Shown piece by piece: positions 8,041 to 17,201 of a stretch of 64,000 bases of DNA. A program made the position numbers and the translations under genes. The notes beneath the pieces were generated by a model, which was not told the origin of the DNA, searched no databases, and saw only the letters and a program-made list of their open reading frames with translations. This stretch comes from Pusillimonas sp. MFBS29 (lineage in GTDB: Bacteria; Pseudomonadota; Gammaproteobacteria; Burkholderiales; Burkholderiaceae_B). Within the stretch, counting starts at the first letter, position 1, and each line of letters starts with the position of its first letter. Location of the stretch: the NCBI RefSeq assembly GCF_020687695.1, contig NZ_JAJEWL010000008.1, forward strand, positions 124,001 to 188,000. Direction: 5' to 3'.

Positions 8041-8823
8041 TTATGCAAGACCATTGCCCAGCCAGTCTATGCCAGTCTCGCCACGCTCGCGCAGCCAGTC
8101 ATTGGCCTGGCGGAAATGGCCGCAGCCCATGAAAGGACGCGGCGGACGCGTGGCCGACAAGGGAGAGGGATGATTGGCCTTGAGCACCAGCACCGGCCCG
8201 GCGGGCGGCTGTGCCTGCAGCAGCATTTCTTTTGACTGGGCATGCGCCCCCCAAAGCAGGAAGACTTTGGGCCGGGATTCGCGCAGCACCCGGCTGATGA
8301 TCGCATCAGTGATCACTTCCCAGCCGCGTTTTGCGTGCGACGCAGGCTGGTGCGCTTCCACGGTCAGCGCCGTATTCAACAACAGCACGCCCTGCCTGGC
8401 CCAGCGCACCAGGCTATGACTTTGCTTGGCAAAACCATCCGGATACTCTTTGGCCAGTTCGGCGAACATATTTCTCAGACTGGGCGGAATACGGCAGAAG
8501 TCGGGAACAGAAAAGGCCAGCCCCTGAGCCTGGTTAGGCCCGTGGTATGGGTCCTGCCCCAGAATGATCACCTGGACCTGCTCTGGTGCCGTTTCAAGCA
8601 AAGCCCTGAAGGGCCTTAAAGGAAAGATTTGTGCACCTTCCTGCAAGCGCTGGTCCAGAAAACCATCGAGATCAAGCAGCGTTTGCTGTTCCCGCATGCT
8701 CGAAAATGCGTCCTGCCAGCTCGGAGGCAAACTGGCAGCCTGCGCCAGCAAATCACCCTGAAAGGCGTTTTGCACCGGATCGGAGGCAGACGGCTGCGCC
8801 TTGGAAAGTTGGTCGTTATCCAT
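8041..8823 (-). CDS. ung: Uracil-DNA glycosylase, family 1
   Basis: A 260-residue enzyme that removes uracil from DNA at the start of base-excision repair. The water-activating loop GQDPYHG (Asp91) and the C-terminal DNA-intercalation loop NHPSPLS (His218) are both intact, and LLLNTALTVE contains the uracil-binding Asn. The first 25 residues are poorly conserved in the family. The length is slightly above the usual 220-230 because of a longer N-terminus, so a later start is possible. It lies back to back with ppiC. Confidence 0.95.
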   Translation of the reverse strand: MDNDQLSKAQPSASDPVQNAFQGDLLAQAASLPPSWQDAFSSMREQQTLLDLDGFLDQRLQEGAQIFPLRPFRALLETAPEQVQVIILGQDPYHGPNQAQGLAFSVPDFCRIPPSLRNMFAELAKEYPDGFAKQSHSLVRWARQGVLLLNTALTVEAHQPASHAKRGWEVITDAIISRVLRESRPKVFLLWGAHAQSKEMLLQAQPPAGPVLVLKANHPSPLSATRPPRPFMGCGHFRQANDWLRERGETGIDWLGNGLA

Positions 8824-8932
8824 AGGAATCAGATGCTAGCACAGCCCGCTGTGGGGTAACTGTTTCTGAACACACCCAACAAGACCGGGCAATTAAGTTA
8901 TTCTGTTGGAATCTTTATGAAGGAGTATCCCT

Positions 8933-9214
8933 ATGACCCAAGCCTCAGCTCGCCACATTCTTGTTTCCACCGAAGAGAAATGCCAGGAGCTCAAGGCCGC
9001 CATTGAAGGCGGCGCCGATTTTGCACAAGTAGCCCGTGAAAACTCCAGTTGCCCATCCAGCCGCGATGGCGGAAACCTGGGCACATTTGGCCGTGGCCAA
9101 ATGGTCAGGGAATTCGACGAGGTCGTTTTCAGCGCGCCTGTGAACGTCGTGCAAGGCCCGGTAAAAACCCAGTTTGGTTATCACTTGGTCGAAGTGACCA
9201 GCCGCCAGGACTAA
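8933..9214 (+). CDS. ppiC: Parvulin-type peptidyl-prolyl cis-trans isomerase
   Basis: A 93-residue single-domain parvulin without signal peptide, so cytoplasmic. The parvulin hallmarks are visible in order: SARHILVSTEEKCQELK, GADFAQVARENSSCPSS, GGNLGTFGRGQMV, EFDEVVFSAPV and the C-terminal VKTQFGYHLVEVTSRQ. It catalyses cis-trans isomerisation at Xaa-Pro bonds. AAGGAG 8 bp before the ATG at 8933 is a strong ribosome-binding site. It appears monocistronic and is followed by a GC-rich hairpin. Confidence 0.93.
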   Translation: MTQASARHILVSTEEKCQELKAAIEGGADFAQVARENSSCPSSRDGGNLGTFGRGQMVREFDEVVFSAPVNVVQGPVKTQFGYHLVEVTSRQD

Positions 9215-9221
9215 AAGCGCA

Positions 9222-9255
9222 CCGCACCGGCGCCCAACCCCGGGGGCCGGTGCGG
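9222..9255. terminator. GC-rich hairpin after ppiC
   Basis: CCGCACCGGC (9222-9231) can pair with GCCGGTGCGG (9246-9255), a perfect 10-bp stem, 7 bp after the ppiC stop and just before the end of the convergent exporter gene. There is no U-run, so it may be a bidirectional 3'-end hairpin. Confidence 0.5.
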
Positions 9256-9269
9256 CCGGCCTGCGCTGC

Positions 9270-10013
9270 CTAGCGCGTTGCCAGCACGTATATGCCCTGC
9301 ACCAAATACACCACCCCGATCGTCATCACCAACCCCTTGGTCCAGCGCCTGAACTGACTGTCCGTCAGTTTTTCAAGTACGAATTTACTAAGTGTGGTGC
9401 CCGTTATGGCCATCACAACTGCGATCACCATCGCCACTTCCTCGGCCCCGCTGTCACCCTGCATGAGCTGTGCAAAATAGATCAGCTTGGCCAGGTGGGA
9501 CACGGTCTGGCAGGCCGCCTTGGTGGCCACCACCGAACGCCGGTCCATCTCGCTGCGCACAAAGAAAATATCCAGCAAAGGCCCCGACACACCCGCAATA
9601 AACTGCATGCTGACGTTTACAAACCCGCACACTTCCGCCCCCCAGCGGCTGCTGGCCTGCAGAACATAGCGCGCAGGCACCAGCACGGCAAAAAACGGAA
9701 CAATACCCAGGCTGATGAGCACCATCGCCCGGTCGGGCACGAACCCCACGAACGAAAACAGCAGTCCGGCGGCCAGCAAACCCAGGATATAGCGGCCGAA
9801 TATCCGGAAATCAACATTGCGTCGCCAAAGTATGGCTCGCCAGCCGTTGGAGGTCATCTGTGCGGTACCGTGCAGCACCATAGCTGTCGATACGGGCACT
9901 ACCGCAATCAGGATACCCATGAGCACCATGCCGCCGGCCATGCCGAACACACCCGACAAGAAAGAGGTTCCCAGCACCGAAAGCGCCAATACCGCCAATA
10001 AGCCTGTTTGCAC
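9270..10013 (-). CDS. TauE/SafE-family sulfite-exporter-like membrane protein
   Basis: A 247-residue inner-membrane protein with 7-8 hydrophobic helices. The family repeat start SFLSGVFGMAGGMVLMG at the N-terminus and its partner around residues 125-165 (FVNVSMQFIAGVSGPLLDIFFV) mark it as TauE/SafE, putative exporters of sulfite or organosulfur anions. The open frame extends to a GTG at 10037, but the GTG at 10013 has AAGGA eight bases upstream and gives the normal short N-terminus, so it is preferred. It is divergent from the cytochrome c peroxidase gene. Confidence 0.8.
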   Translation of the reverse strand: MQTGLLAVLALSVLGTSFLSGVFGMAGGMVLMGILIAVVPVSTAMVLHGTAQMTSNGWRAILWRRNVDFRIFGRYILGLLAAGLLFSFVGFVPDRAMVLISLGIVPFFAVLVPARYVLQASSRWGAEVCGFVNVSMQFIAGVSGPLLDIFFVRSEMDRRSVVATKAACQTVSHLAKLIYFAQLMQGDSGAEEVAMVIAVVMAITGTTLSKFVLEKLTDSQFRRWTKGLVMTIGVVYLVQGIYVLATR

Positions 10014-10132
10014 TATATATATCCTTACCTTACGCACAACCGCCGTCGCATGGCGGAAAATTATATAGTGCCGCCGCCAGGCACTGCAGCCAACTGCAAC
10101 AAAGCCCGCCGGCGGCTGAGAACTGCGCTGGC

Positions 10133-10146
10133 TTGATTCCCGTCAA
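10133..10146 (+). promoter_or_regulatory. FNR/ANR-type box upstream of cytochrome c peroxidase
   Basis: TTGATTCCCGTCAA matches the FNR consensus TTGAT-N4-ATCAA at 9 of 10 fixed bases. It lies 62 bp upstream of the peroxidase start codon. Bacterial diheme peroxidases are often induced under low oxygen by FNR/ANR, so control of the downstream gene is likely. Confidence 0.6.
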
Positions 10147-10208
10147 CACAAGGTAAAAATACCCATGCCAACATTAGGGTAATTACCAGCAACACTAAGG
10201 GGATCACC

Positions 10209-11261
10209 ATGTCAAGAAAGCTTTTAATTTCCACTTTGTGCGCTGCGCTCGCCCTGGGCGCCTCTGCAGTCAGCGCAGAAACTCAACCCACAGACCAGCT
10301 ACGGGAAACTGCTCGCCAGCTGTTCAAGCCCATTCCCGAAATGGAAGTCGTCATCAAGGAAAAAAATCTGTCATCCGAACAGATAGAACTGGGTAAATGG
10401 CTGTTCTTTGAACCGCGGCTGTCACGCAGCCAGATCATCACCTGTAATACCTGCCACAGTGTCGGTACCGGCGGAGCCGACAATATTTCCACATCGATAG
10501 GCCACGGCTGGCAGGCCGGGCCTCGCAACTCACCAACCGTACTGAACGCCGTATTCAATGTGGCCCAGTTCTGGGACGGCCGCGCCAAAGACCTGGCCGA
10601 ACAGGCCAAGGGCCCGGTGCAGGCCAGCGTGGAAATGAATGCTACACCCGAGTATGTGGAAGAAACCCTGCGCAGCATTCCCGAATACGTGGAGTTCTTC
10701 GGTCGCGCCTTCCCCAACGAACAAGACCCTGTCTCTTTCGACAACATGGCCAAGGCCATCGAAGCCTTTGAAAGCACGCTGGTCACGCCGAATTCCCGGT
10801 TTGACCAATACCTTGCGGGCAAACCCACCCTCAATGCCTCTGAGCTGAACGGGCTTGGCCTGTTCATCAACAAAGGCTGCGTCGCCTGCCACTCCGGCAT
10901 CAACCTGGGTGGGCAAGGCTATTTCCCCTTTGGCGTCATCAAGAAACCCGGTGCCGATATCCTGCCCCCGGGCGATAAAGGTCGTTTCACCGTCACCAAC
11001 ACCGCCTCTGACGAATATGTATTCCGTGCAGGCCCTTTGCGCAATATTGCCCTGACCGCACCCTACTTCCACACCGGCGAAGTATGGGATCTGGAACAGG
11101 CCGTCGCCATCATGGGTTCCAGCCAGCTGGGCCACGAGCTGAACGATGACGAGGTCAAGGCCATTACCCAGTTCCTGCACACCCTGACAGGCGATCAGCC
11201 ACAAGTGGTTTATCCCACATTGCCACGCAGCACGGCGGCTACGCCCAAGCCTCAGCAGTAA
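10209..11261 (+). CDS. ccpA: Diheme cytochrome c peroxidase
   Basis: A 350-residue periplasmic enzyme that reduces hydrogen peroxide with electrons from small c-type cytochromes. A Sec signal peptide (about residues 1-23, ending VSAE) is followed by two c-type heme sites: CNTCH (Cys79, Cys82, His83; peroxidatic heme) and CVACH (Cys224, Cys227, His228; electron-transfer heme). The NSPTVLNAVFN and PLRNIALTAPYFHTG stretches are typical of the family. An AAGGGGA motif precedes the ATG. Expression is probably oxygen-controlled through the FNR-type box upstream. A short GC-rich hairpin follows the stop. Confidence 0.93.
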   Translation: MSRKLLISTLCAALALGASAVSAETQPTDQLRETARQLFKPIPEMEVVIKEKNLSSEQIELGKWLFFEPRLSRSQIITCNTCHSVGTGGADNISTSIGHGWQAGPRNSPTVLNAVFNVAQFWDGRAKDLAEQAKGPVQASVEMNATPEYVEETLRSIPEYVEFFGRAFPNEQDPVSFDNMAKAIEAFESTLVTPNSRFDQYLAGKPTLNASELNGLGLFINKGCVACHSGINLGGQGYFPFGVIKKPGADILPPGDKGRFTVTNTASDEYVFRAGPLRNIALTAPYFHTGEVWDLEQAVAIMGSSQLGHELNDDEVKAITQFLHTLTGDQPQVVYPTLPRSTAATPKPQQ

Positions 11262-11271
11262 GCTTACGATC

Positions 11272-11293
11272 GGCGCCCAAGGGGCGCCGTTCT
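11272..11293 (+). terminator. Probable 3' hairpin of the peroxidase gene
   Basis: GGCGCCC (11272-11278) pairs with GGGCGCC (11282-11288) across a three-base loop and is followed by GTTCT, a weak T-rich tail. It sits in the 33-bp gap before the convergent nadE stop. Confidence 0.55.
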
Positions 11294-11294
11294 C

Positions 11295-12128
11295 TTATAG
11301 CGGGAACTTGGGCAGTGACCGCTTGTGCTCCGACCCGCGGTAAATGCGCACTATGGTCTCGTACGCTCGCTCAGATACCTGCTTGCCTTCCAGGAAGTCA
11401 TCAATTTCGTCGTAACTGACGCCAAAGGCGTCTTCGTCGGGCTTGAGCGGCGTCAGTGTTTCAAGGTCGGCGGTAGGCACTTTCATGACCAGGGATTCGG
11501 GGGCACCCATGGTTCTGGCCAGCGCCCTTACGCGACGTTTGTTCAGGCCGGTCAGCGGTGTCAGGTCGGCAGCACCATCGCCAAACTTGGTGAAGAAACC
11601 CATCAGGGCTTCGGCTGCGTGATCGGTGCCCACGACCAGGCCACCATGCGCCCCCGCCACGGCATACTGCGCGATCATGCGCTGACGCGCCTTGATATTT
11701 CCGTGCAGAAAATCCTGATGGGCCGCATCACGAAAAACCGTCCCACTGGCCAGCACCTCATTGAGCATGGCATCGGCAGCCGGTCTGATATTCACTGTAA
11801 ACAGGCGATCAGGCTTTATGCATTCAAGTGAGGCCTGGGCATCAGGCTCGTCGCGCTGCTCGCCATAAGGCAGGCGCATGGCTACGAACGTGGCGTCACC
11901 ACCCTGCTTGCGCACGCGCTCGGCAGCGCGCTGGGAAAGCAAACCGCCCACCAGGGAATCCACACCGCCACTGATTCCCAGCACCAGGGCCCGCGCGCCT
12001 GTGGAAAGCAGGTAATCCGCAAGGAAAGCCACCCGGCGTTCTATTTCACGTTCCGCGTTGAAGTCGCGGTCGACACGCAGGTCAGCAATAATGTCATTCT
12101 GAACGGCAAGGGGGTCGCAATTGTGCAC
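11295..12128 (-). CDS. nadE: Ammonia-dependent NAD+ synthetase
   Basis: A 277-residue enzyme that amidates nicotinic acid adenine dinucleotide to NAD+ with ATP and ammonia, the last step of NAD synthesis. The ATP-pyrophosphatase P-loop LGISGGVDS, VGTDHAAEALMGFFTKFGDGAADL and the C-terminal substrate loop KVPTADLETLTPLKPDEDAFG are intact. There is no glutaminase domain, so free ammonia is the nitrogen donor. The open frame extends to 12203, but GTG at 12128 with GGAAAG upstream gives the family length (E. coli NadE has about 275 residues). It is divergent from the following MFS gene. Confidence 0.92.
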   Translation of the reverse strand: MHNCDPLAVQNDIIADLRVDRDFNAEREIERRVAFLADYLLSTGARALVLGISGGVDSLVGGLLSQRAAERVRKQGGDATFVAMRLPYGEQRDEPDAQASLECIKPDRLFTVNIRPAADAMLNEVLASGTVFRDAAHQDFLHGNIKARQRMIAQYAVAGAHGGLVVGTDHAAEALMGFFTKFGDGAADLTPLTGLNKRRVRALARTMGAPESLVMKVPTADLETLTPLKPDEDAFGVSYDEIDDFLEGKQVSERAYETIVRIYRGSEHKRSLPKFPL

Positions 12129-12226
12129 GATATTTTCTTTCCAAAGTGAGATCGGAGGCACTGCGCCTACATCTGCGCAGCCTGCAGGGCTATGATACGA
12201 CACAGAACAATACAGGTTTTCTCCCC

Positions 12227-13438
12227 ATGAGCGCTACACCCTCAACCAGCATCGTGCTGGCGGCTACCCTGGCCGTGCAATCGCTGGTCTCCATGTGCCT
12301 GATCACCTTGCCAGTAGTCGCCCCTGCCGTTGCTGAATCCCTCGGCATATCTGCAGCTTATGTGGGCCTGTATATCGCGATCGCCTATGCCGGCGCCATG
12401 ACGGCCAGCCTGCTTGCCGGCGGCGCGGTACGACGGTTCGGTGCCATACGTGCCAGCCAGGCGGGTCTGATTCTGTGTGCGATCGGGGTTTCGGTCTGCG
12501 CCATCGCCTCGCCGTTCGCTTCGGCTGCCGGGGCCTTGCTGATTGGTTTGGGATACGGCCCCATTACACCGGCCAGCTCTCATTTGCTGGCACTGAGCAC
12601 GCCGGCACACCGCATGTCGTTTGTGTTTTCCATCAAGCAAACAGGCGTGCCGGTTGGAGGCATACTGGCCGGCGTAGTCGTGCCGGGGCTCAGCGGCATT
12701 ATGGGCTGGCAATCGGCCTTTCTGATCGTTGCACTCGTCAGCCTGCTGTGCGCACTATGCATACAGCCACTTTGCGCCGCTCTTGATGCCGACCGGAATC
12801 CGGCACAACGCCTTTCCTTCGGCAACGGGCTGGCAGGCCCGCTGAAACTCGTTTTCAGTCATCGCAGCCTGGCTGTCATGGCCGCCGTGTCTTTTCTGTT
12901 CTCCATCTCGCAAGTATCGCTCACGACCTACATGGTGACTTACCTGCACGAAGACTTGAGCATAGGCCTGATTGTGGCCGGCTTCATCCTGGCGGTCGCG
13001 CAAATGGCGGGCGTTGCCGGACGCCTGCTATGGGGCTATATGTCAGATCGATTTCTTGGGCCGATCAGAATGCTGGCCTGCCTGGCGCTGATTATCGGTA
13101 TCTGCGCCCTGATCACGCCTTTGCTGCAATACATGAATACGTACTGGCTCATACTGCTGGTGCTATCCATTTTTGGAAGCAGCGCCATAGGCTGGAATGG
13201 CGTATACCTGGCTGAAGTGGCGCGCCAGGCACCCGCAGGGCAGGCCAGCATCGCCACGGGCGGTACGCTGTCGATGACTTTTCTGGGGGTTGTGGTCGGG
13301 CCGCCTTTGTTCGGCCTGATTGCCAGCCTGACGGGCAGCTATGGTGCGGCCTTCGCATCGCTGACGGTACCTGTGGCGGTCTGTCTGTGGCTGCTCTGGC
13401 GCTACCGGGCCGCATTCGCGGCCCCCGCCGGCAAGTAA
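12227..13438 (+). CDS. MFS transporter, CynX/NimT-like
   Basis: A 403-residue, roughly 12-helix carrier. VGLYIAIAYAGAMTASLLAGGAVRRFGAIRASQ carries a motif-A-like loop, and SFVFSIKQTGVPVGGILAGVVVPGL and RLLWGYMSDRF follow the pattern of MFS proteins related to CynX/NimT. Substrate unknown. The frame is open from 12146, but ATG at 12227 is preferred because the first hydrophobic helix begins right after it and the extra N-terminal segment is polar and overlaps the nadE promoter area. It converges on ilvD. Confidence 0.8.
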   Translation: MSATPSTSIVLAATLAVQSLVSMCLITLPVVAPAVAESLGISAAYVGLYIAIAYAGAMTASLLAGGAVRRFGAIRASQAGLILCAIGVSVCAIASPFASAAGALLIGLGYGPITPASSHLLALSTPAHRMSFVFSIKQTGVPVGGILAGVVVPGLSGIMGWQSAFLIVALVSLLCALCIQPLCAALDADRNPAQRLSFGNGLAGPLKLVFSHRSLAVMAAVSFLFSISQVSLTTYMVTYLHEDLSIGLIVAGFILAVAQMAGVAGRLLWGYMSDRFLGPIRMLACLALIIGICALITPLLQYMNTYWLILLVLSIFGSSAIGWNGVYLAEVARQAPAGQASIATGGTLSMTFLGVVVGPPLFGLIASLTGSYGAAFASLTVPVAVCLWLLWRYRAAFAAPAGK

Positions 13439-13450
13439 ACTCGTGCTTTC

Positions 13451-13470
13451 GGCCCGGCAACGACCGGGCC
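13451..13470. terminator. Hairpin between convergent MFS and ilvD genes
   Basis: GGCCCGG (13451-13457), loop CAACGA, CCGGGCC (13464-13470): a perfect 7-bp GC-rich stem in the 44-bp gap between the two convergent stops. No U-tract. Confidence 0.45.
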
Positions 13471-13482
13471 TGATGCTCTGTT

Positions 13483-15168
13483 CTAGAAGTTATCGAGCAC
13501 GGCGCCCGTGCTGGCCGTAGACGCATTGAAGGCGAACTTGGCCTGCACACCACGCGTATAGCGCGGTGCCGGAGCCTTCCATGCGGCACGCCGTTTTTCG
13601 ATTTCGGCTTCGGGCACGTTCAGCTGCAGCAACAGCTGATGCGCGTCGATGGTGACGGAATCGTTTTCTTCCACCAGGGCAATGGTGCCACCCACGGCCG
13701 CTTCCGGCGCCACGTGACCCACCACCATGCCCCAGGTTCCGCCAGAGAACCGGCCGTCGGTGATCAGACCCACGGAATCGCCCAGACCGGCACCTATCAG
13801 GGCTCCGGTAGGTGCCAGCATTTCCGGCATGCCGGGCCCGCCCTTGGGCCCCAGATAACGAAGAATCATGACGTCGCCCGCCTTGATCTTGCCGTCGAGA
13901 ATGGCCTGGAGCGCGGACTGCTCGTCGTCAAACACACGTGCAGGGCCTGTAATGACCGGATTTTTCAGCCCCGTGATTTTGGCCACGGCGCCTTCGGGCG
14001 ACAGATTGCCTTTCAGAATGGCCAGATGGCCCTGCTTGTACAAGGCTTTGTCGAGCGTGCGGATAACTTTCTGATCGGCGCTGGGTGTATCGGGGATATC
14101 GGCCAGTTGCTCGGCAATCGTTTGTCCGGTAATGGTCATGCAATCGCCGTTGATCAGGCCGGCGTTCAGCAGCATCTTCATGACCTGCGGCACGCCACCC
14201 GCCTTGTGAAAATCGACCGCCAGATACTGGCCGCTGGGCTTGAGGTCGCAGATGACGGGCACGCGCTGACGCACACGCTCGAAATCGTCGATGGTCCATT
14301 CCACACCAGCCGCATGGGCGATGGCCAGAATATGCAGCACGGCGTTGGTTGAGCCACCGGTTGCCATTACCACGCTTACAGCGTTTTCTATGGATTTACG
14401 GGTAACGATGTCGCGCGGTTTCAGATCGAGTTCAATGGCCTTGAGCAGCACACGGGCGGATTCAGCCGCCGATTGTGTTTTTTCATCGTGCACGTTGGCC
14501 ATGGTGGACGAATACGGCAGGCTCATGCCCAAAGCCTCGAAGGCCGAGCTCATGGTGTTGGCGGTATACATGCCGCCGCAGGAACCCGGCCCGGGAATCG
14601 CGTGCAACTCAATCTGCTTGAGCTCCTGGTCGCTCATGCGTCCGGCGGCGTTTTCACCCACGGCCTCGAAGACGCTGACGATGTTCAGGTCTTTGTTGTT
14701 CAGGCGGCCCGGCAATATGGTTCCGCCGTACACATAAATGGACGGCACGTTGGCGCGCAACATGCCCATCATGCCGCCCGGCATGTTTTTGTCGCAGCCG
14801 CCGATAACCACCACGCCGTCCATCCACTGGCCCTGCACGCAGGTTTCGACGCAATCGGCAATGACCTCGCGCGAGACCAGCGAGTACTTCATGCCTTCGG
14901 TGCCCATGGCCATGCCATCGGAAATGGTGGGGGTACCAAAAACCTGGGCATTACCACCTGAAGCCTCGATGGCCTCGATGGCCGCGTCGGCCAGCTTCTG
15001 CAGGCCGCTGTTACAGGGCGTAATGGTGCTGTGCCCGTTGGCCACACCCACCATGGGCTTGCTGAAATCTTCTTCTTTGTAGCCCAGGGCGTAGTACATG
15101 GAACGATTGGGCGCGCGGGCCGGCCCCTGGGTGATATTGGCGGACCGCAGACGTTTGGACGAGCTCAT
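13483..15168 (-). CDS. ilvD: Dihydroxy-acid dehydratase
   Basis: A 561-residue cytoplasmic iron-sulfur enzyme of valine, leucine and isoleucine (and pantothenate) synthesis; it dehydrates 2,3-dihydroxy acids to 2-keto acids. The two family signatures are present: [11 protein letters not shown] in the N-terminal third and, near the C-terminus, the [16 protein letters not shown]-type block. The cluster-binding Cys in [12 protein letters not shown] is also intact. Full length, with ATG at 15168. It appears monocistronic and is divergent from the ABC/TonB gene cluster, with a 264-bp intergenic region. Confidence 0.96.
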   Translation of the reverse strand: MSSSKRLRSANITQGPARAPNRSMYYALGYKEEDFSKPMVGVANGHSTITPCNSGLQKLADAAIEAIEASGGNAQVFGTPTISDGMAMGTEGMKYSLVSREVIADCVETCVQGQWMDGVVVIGGCDKNMPGGMMGMLRANVPSIYVYGGTILPGRLNNKDLNIVSVFEAVGENAAGRMSDQELKQIELHAIPGPGSCGGMYTANTMSSAFEALGMSLPYSSTMANVHDEKTQSAAESARVLLKAIELDLKPRDIVTRKSIENAVSVVMATGGSTNAVLHILAIAHAAGVEWTIDDFERVRQRVPVICDLKPSGQYLAVDFHKAGGVPQVMKMLLNAGLINGDCMTITGQTIAEQLADIPDTPSADQKVIRTLDKALYKQGHLAILKGNLSPEGAVAKITGLKNPVITGPARVFDDEQSALQAILDGKIKAGDVMILRYLGPKGGPGMPEMLAPTGALIGAGLGDSVGLITDGRFSGGTWGMVVGHVAPEAAVGGTIALVEENDSVTIDAHQLLLQLNVPEAEIEKRRAAWKAPAPRYTRGVQAKFAFNASTASTGAVLDNF

Positions 15169-15400
15169 TACCTTCCTTGTATTTCAGACCATTGAATTGC
15201 AGGCGCCGTCTGGCGGACCGGCCTGCCTGAGATTGAATTAGTTTATTCCATTTCCAGTTTGAGCGGGCGCATACGCAGGCTTTTAGAGCCCGGCAAGGTC
15301 GGTACTACACCCTATCGGCATGCTGGCAGCCGGCGACTATCCCGGCCAAACTTGACTTGCATCATGGATGCCCACAAGAAAGCATGCAATCATCCATAAC

Positions 15401-15415
15401 TGAGAATCGTTAACA
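15401..15415 (+). promoter_or_regulatory. Fur-box-like site upstream of the ABC/TonB cluster
   Basis: TGAGAATCGTTAACA agrees with the 7-1-7 Fur pattern TGATAAT-N-ATTATCA at 11 of 14 positions and sits 17 bp upstream of the first gene's ATG. If real, the downstream five-gene cluster would be repressed by iron-loaded Fur. The match is imperfect and the class of regulator is inferred. Confidence 0.4.
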
Positions 15416-15432
15416 ATAGGATCGGCCAAAAA

Positions 15433-16422
15433 ATGCTGTACAAACGCTATGCCACACTGGCCCTCAGCCTGTTTTTGGGTCTGGCGACGGCAGCGTCTCC
15501 GGCTCAGGCAGCCAAAAAATACAAATCCCTGACTTTGGCCGGCCCCGCCGCAGTAGTCACCTACCCCTTGCTGCATATGGTCGAAACCGGCGCCTTGGCC
15601 GAGTACACCGACAAGCTGAATTTCCAGCTGTGGCAAAGTCCCGATCAACTGCGCGTTCTGCTGGCCAAGAAAGAAATCGATTTCAGCGCATCACCCAGCA
15701 ATCTGCCGGCGCTCATGGCCAACCGCGGAGCGCCTGTACGACTGCTGAATATATCGGTTTGGGGTATTTTATGGCTGGTCAGCCGCGACCCTGAAGTCAA
15801 TACCTTTGCCGACCTGGCCGGCCGTGAACTGCTGGTGCCTTTTCAGCGCGACTTGCCTGCCGCCCTGCTCGAGGCCTTGCTGGCCAAGCAGAACTTTCCC
15901 GCCGATCAGCAGGTCAGTCTGCGCCACACCCGGGACGCGCAAGACGCAATCGCCCTCATGCTTACCGGCCAGGGCCAGAACGCCTTATTGGTCGAACCCA
16001 CGGCTTCACTGCTGGTATGGCGCAATCGGCAGCAGAACGGAGCGCCGCTGCGCAAAGTCGAAAGCCTCGAGTCCAGCTGGCGCCTCAGCTTCCCCGAACA
16101 GGCCGAGCTGCCCCAGGCCGGCATCATGGCCAACTCAACCGTCGCCAACGACATCGAGCTAAGCCGTGCCGTAGAGCAAGCCTATGCACGTTCGGCCACC
16201 TGGTGCAAAGAGCAGCCCCAGGCCTGCGCCCAGCTAGTGCATGCCCACATTCCCCATCTGCCCGCCGAAGCCGTTGAAAATGCCATCCGAACCACCCGCC
16301 TGGACAGCCGTTCGGCCAGCAGTGTGCGGCCACAATTGGAAGCGCTTTACTCCTTGCTGGGCAAGCATAACCCTGATGCCATAGGCGGCCGACTGCCCGA
16401 CGCAGCGTTCTACGGACCATGA
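15433..16422 (+). CDS. ABC transporter substrate-binding protein (NMT1/SsuA-like)
   Basis: A 329-residue exported binding protein. The signal peptide covers about residues 1-27 (hydrophobic LALSLFLGLATA, cut near AQAA). The mature protein has the type II periplasmic-binding fold pattern of NitT/TauT/NMT1 receptors: LAGPAAVVTYPLLHMVE, SPDQLRVLLAKKEIDFSASPSNLPALM, TFADLAGRELLVPF and GILWLVS. The first gene of a five-gene run, its stop overlaps the permease start (ATGA), so they are translationally coupled. The ligand is unknown; a TonB receptor in the same run suggests a scarce compound such as a metal chelate or cofactor, rather than the sulfonates usual for this family. Confidence 0.82.
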   Translation: MLYKRYATLALSLFLGLATAASPAQAAKKYKSLTLAGPAAVVTYPLLHMVETGALAEYTDKLNFQLWQSPDQLRVLLAKKEIDFSASPSNLPALMANRGAPVRLLNISVWGILWLVSRDPEVNTFADLAGRELLVPFQRDLPAALLEALLAKQNFPADQQVSLRHTRDAQDAIALMLTGQGQNALLVEPTASLLVWRNRQQNGAPLRKVESLESSWRLSFPEQAELPQAGIMANSTVANDIELSRAVEQAYARSATWCKEQPQACAQLVHAHIPHLPAEAVENAIRTTRLDSRSASSVRPQLEALYSLLGKHNPDAIGGRLPDAAFYGP

Positions 16423-17201
16423 AAAACGTCATGCCAAAAAAGCCGCAACGCACCTCGCGGCTCTGGTCATTGATCGGTGTACTGCTCATTTTGCTTGGCT
16501 GGGAGCTAACCGCCCGCTACATGGGGCCCTTGCTGATGGCCACGCCCATGCAGGCACTGCGCGCAGCCGTCACGCTGGTACAAAGCGAGGCTTTCCGCGA
16601 GCATGCCGGCGCCAGCCTGACACGCATAGTCATAGGCGTGGGCACGGGTTGCCTGATTGGCTTTTTCCTGGGTGTACTGGCCGGCCATAACGCCAGGCTG
16701 CGCGGATTGCTCGAGCCGCTGCGCTGGCTGCTCATGGCCATCCCCCCGGTCATTGTGGTGGTGCTGGCCATGCTCTGGTTCGGACTGGGCTCGTCCATGG
16801 TGATCTTCATAACCGTGCTGATGATGATACCCGGCATGTACGTCAATACGGTCAAGGGCATGCTGCTGGTCGACAGGTCGCTGGTCGAAATGACACACGT
16901 CTATCGCTTCGGACCCTGGCTGCGGCTGCGCCATCTTTATCTGCCCGCCCTCGCCGCGCCCCTGACGGCTGCGCTTCTGATCGCCACCTGCGGCGGCGTA
17001 CGGCTGGTGGTCATGGCCGAAGTGCTGGGCGCCAACAGTGGCGCCGGTTTCGCCCTGGCCAATGCACGCAGCACCTTTGACAGCGCCGAGCTTTACGCTT
17101 GGGTCATTCTGATCCTGTTGCTGGTGGCAGTGCTTGAGTTCGCACTGCTGCAACCGGTGCAGCGCCGCCTGACCCAATGGCAGGAGCCCAGCCATGCTTG
17201 A
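16419..17201 (+). CDS. ABC transporter permease (SsuC/TauC-like)
   Basis: A 260-residue inner-membrane permease with about six helices. The cytoplasmic EAA loop is recognisable around 160-180 (DRSLVEMTHVYRFGPWLRLRHLYLPALAAPL), the site that docks with the ATPase. GIGTGCLIG-type and MAIPPVIVVVLAMLWFGLG stretches are typical of NitT/TauT permeases. It overlaps the upstream gene by 4 bp and the downstream ATPase gene by 8 bp. Confidence 0.88.
   Translation: MKNVMPKKPQRTSRLWSLIGVLLILLGWELTARYMGPLLMATPMQALRAAVTLVQSEAFREHAGASLTRIVIGVGTGCLIGFFLGVLAGHNARLRGLLEPLRWLLMAIPPVIVVVLAMLWFGLGSSMVIFITVLMMIPGMYVNTVKGMLLVDRSLVEMTHVYRFGPWLRLRHLYLPALAAPLTAALLIATCGGVRLVVMAEVLGANSGAGFALANARSTFDSAELYAWVILILLLVAVLEFALLQPVQRRLTQWQEPSHA

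Noticed and set aside
15169-15432. Riboswitch (thiamine, cobalamin or SAM type) before the ABC/TonB cluster
   Set aside because: No conserved riboswitch core motif was found by eye; only a Fur-like site was supported.
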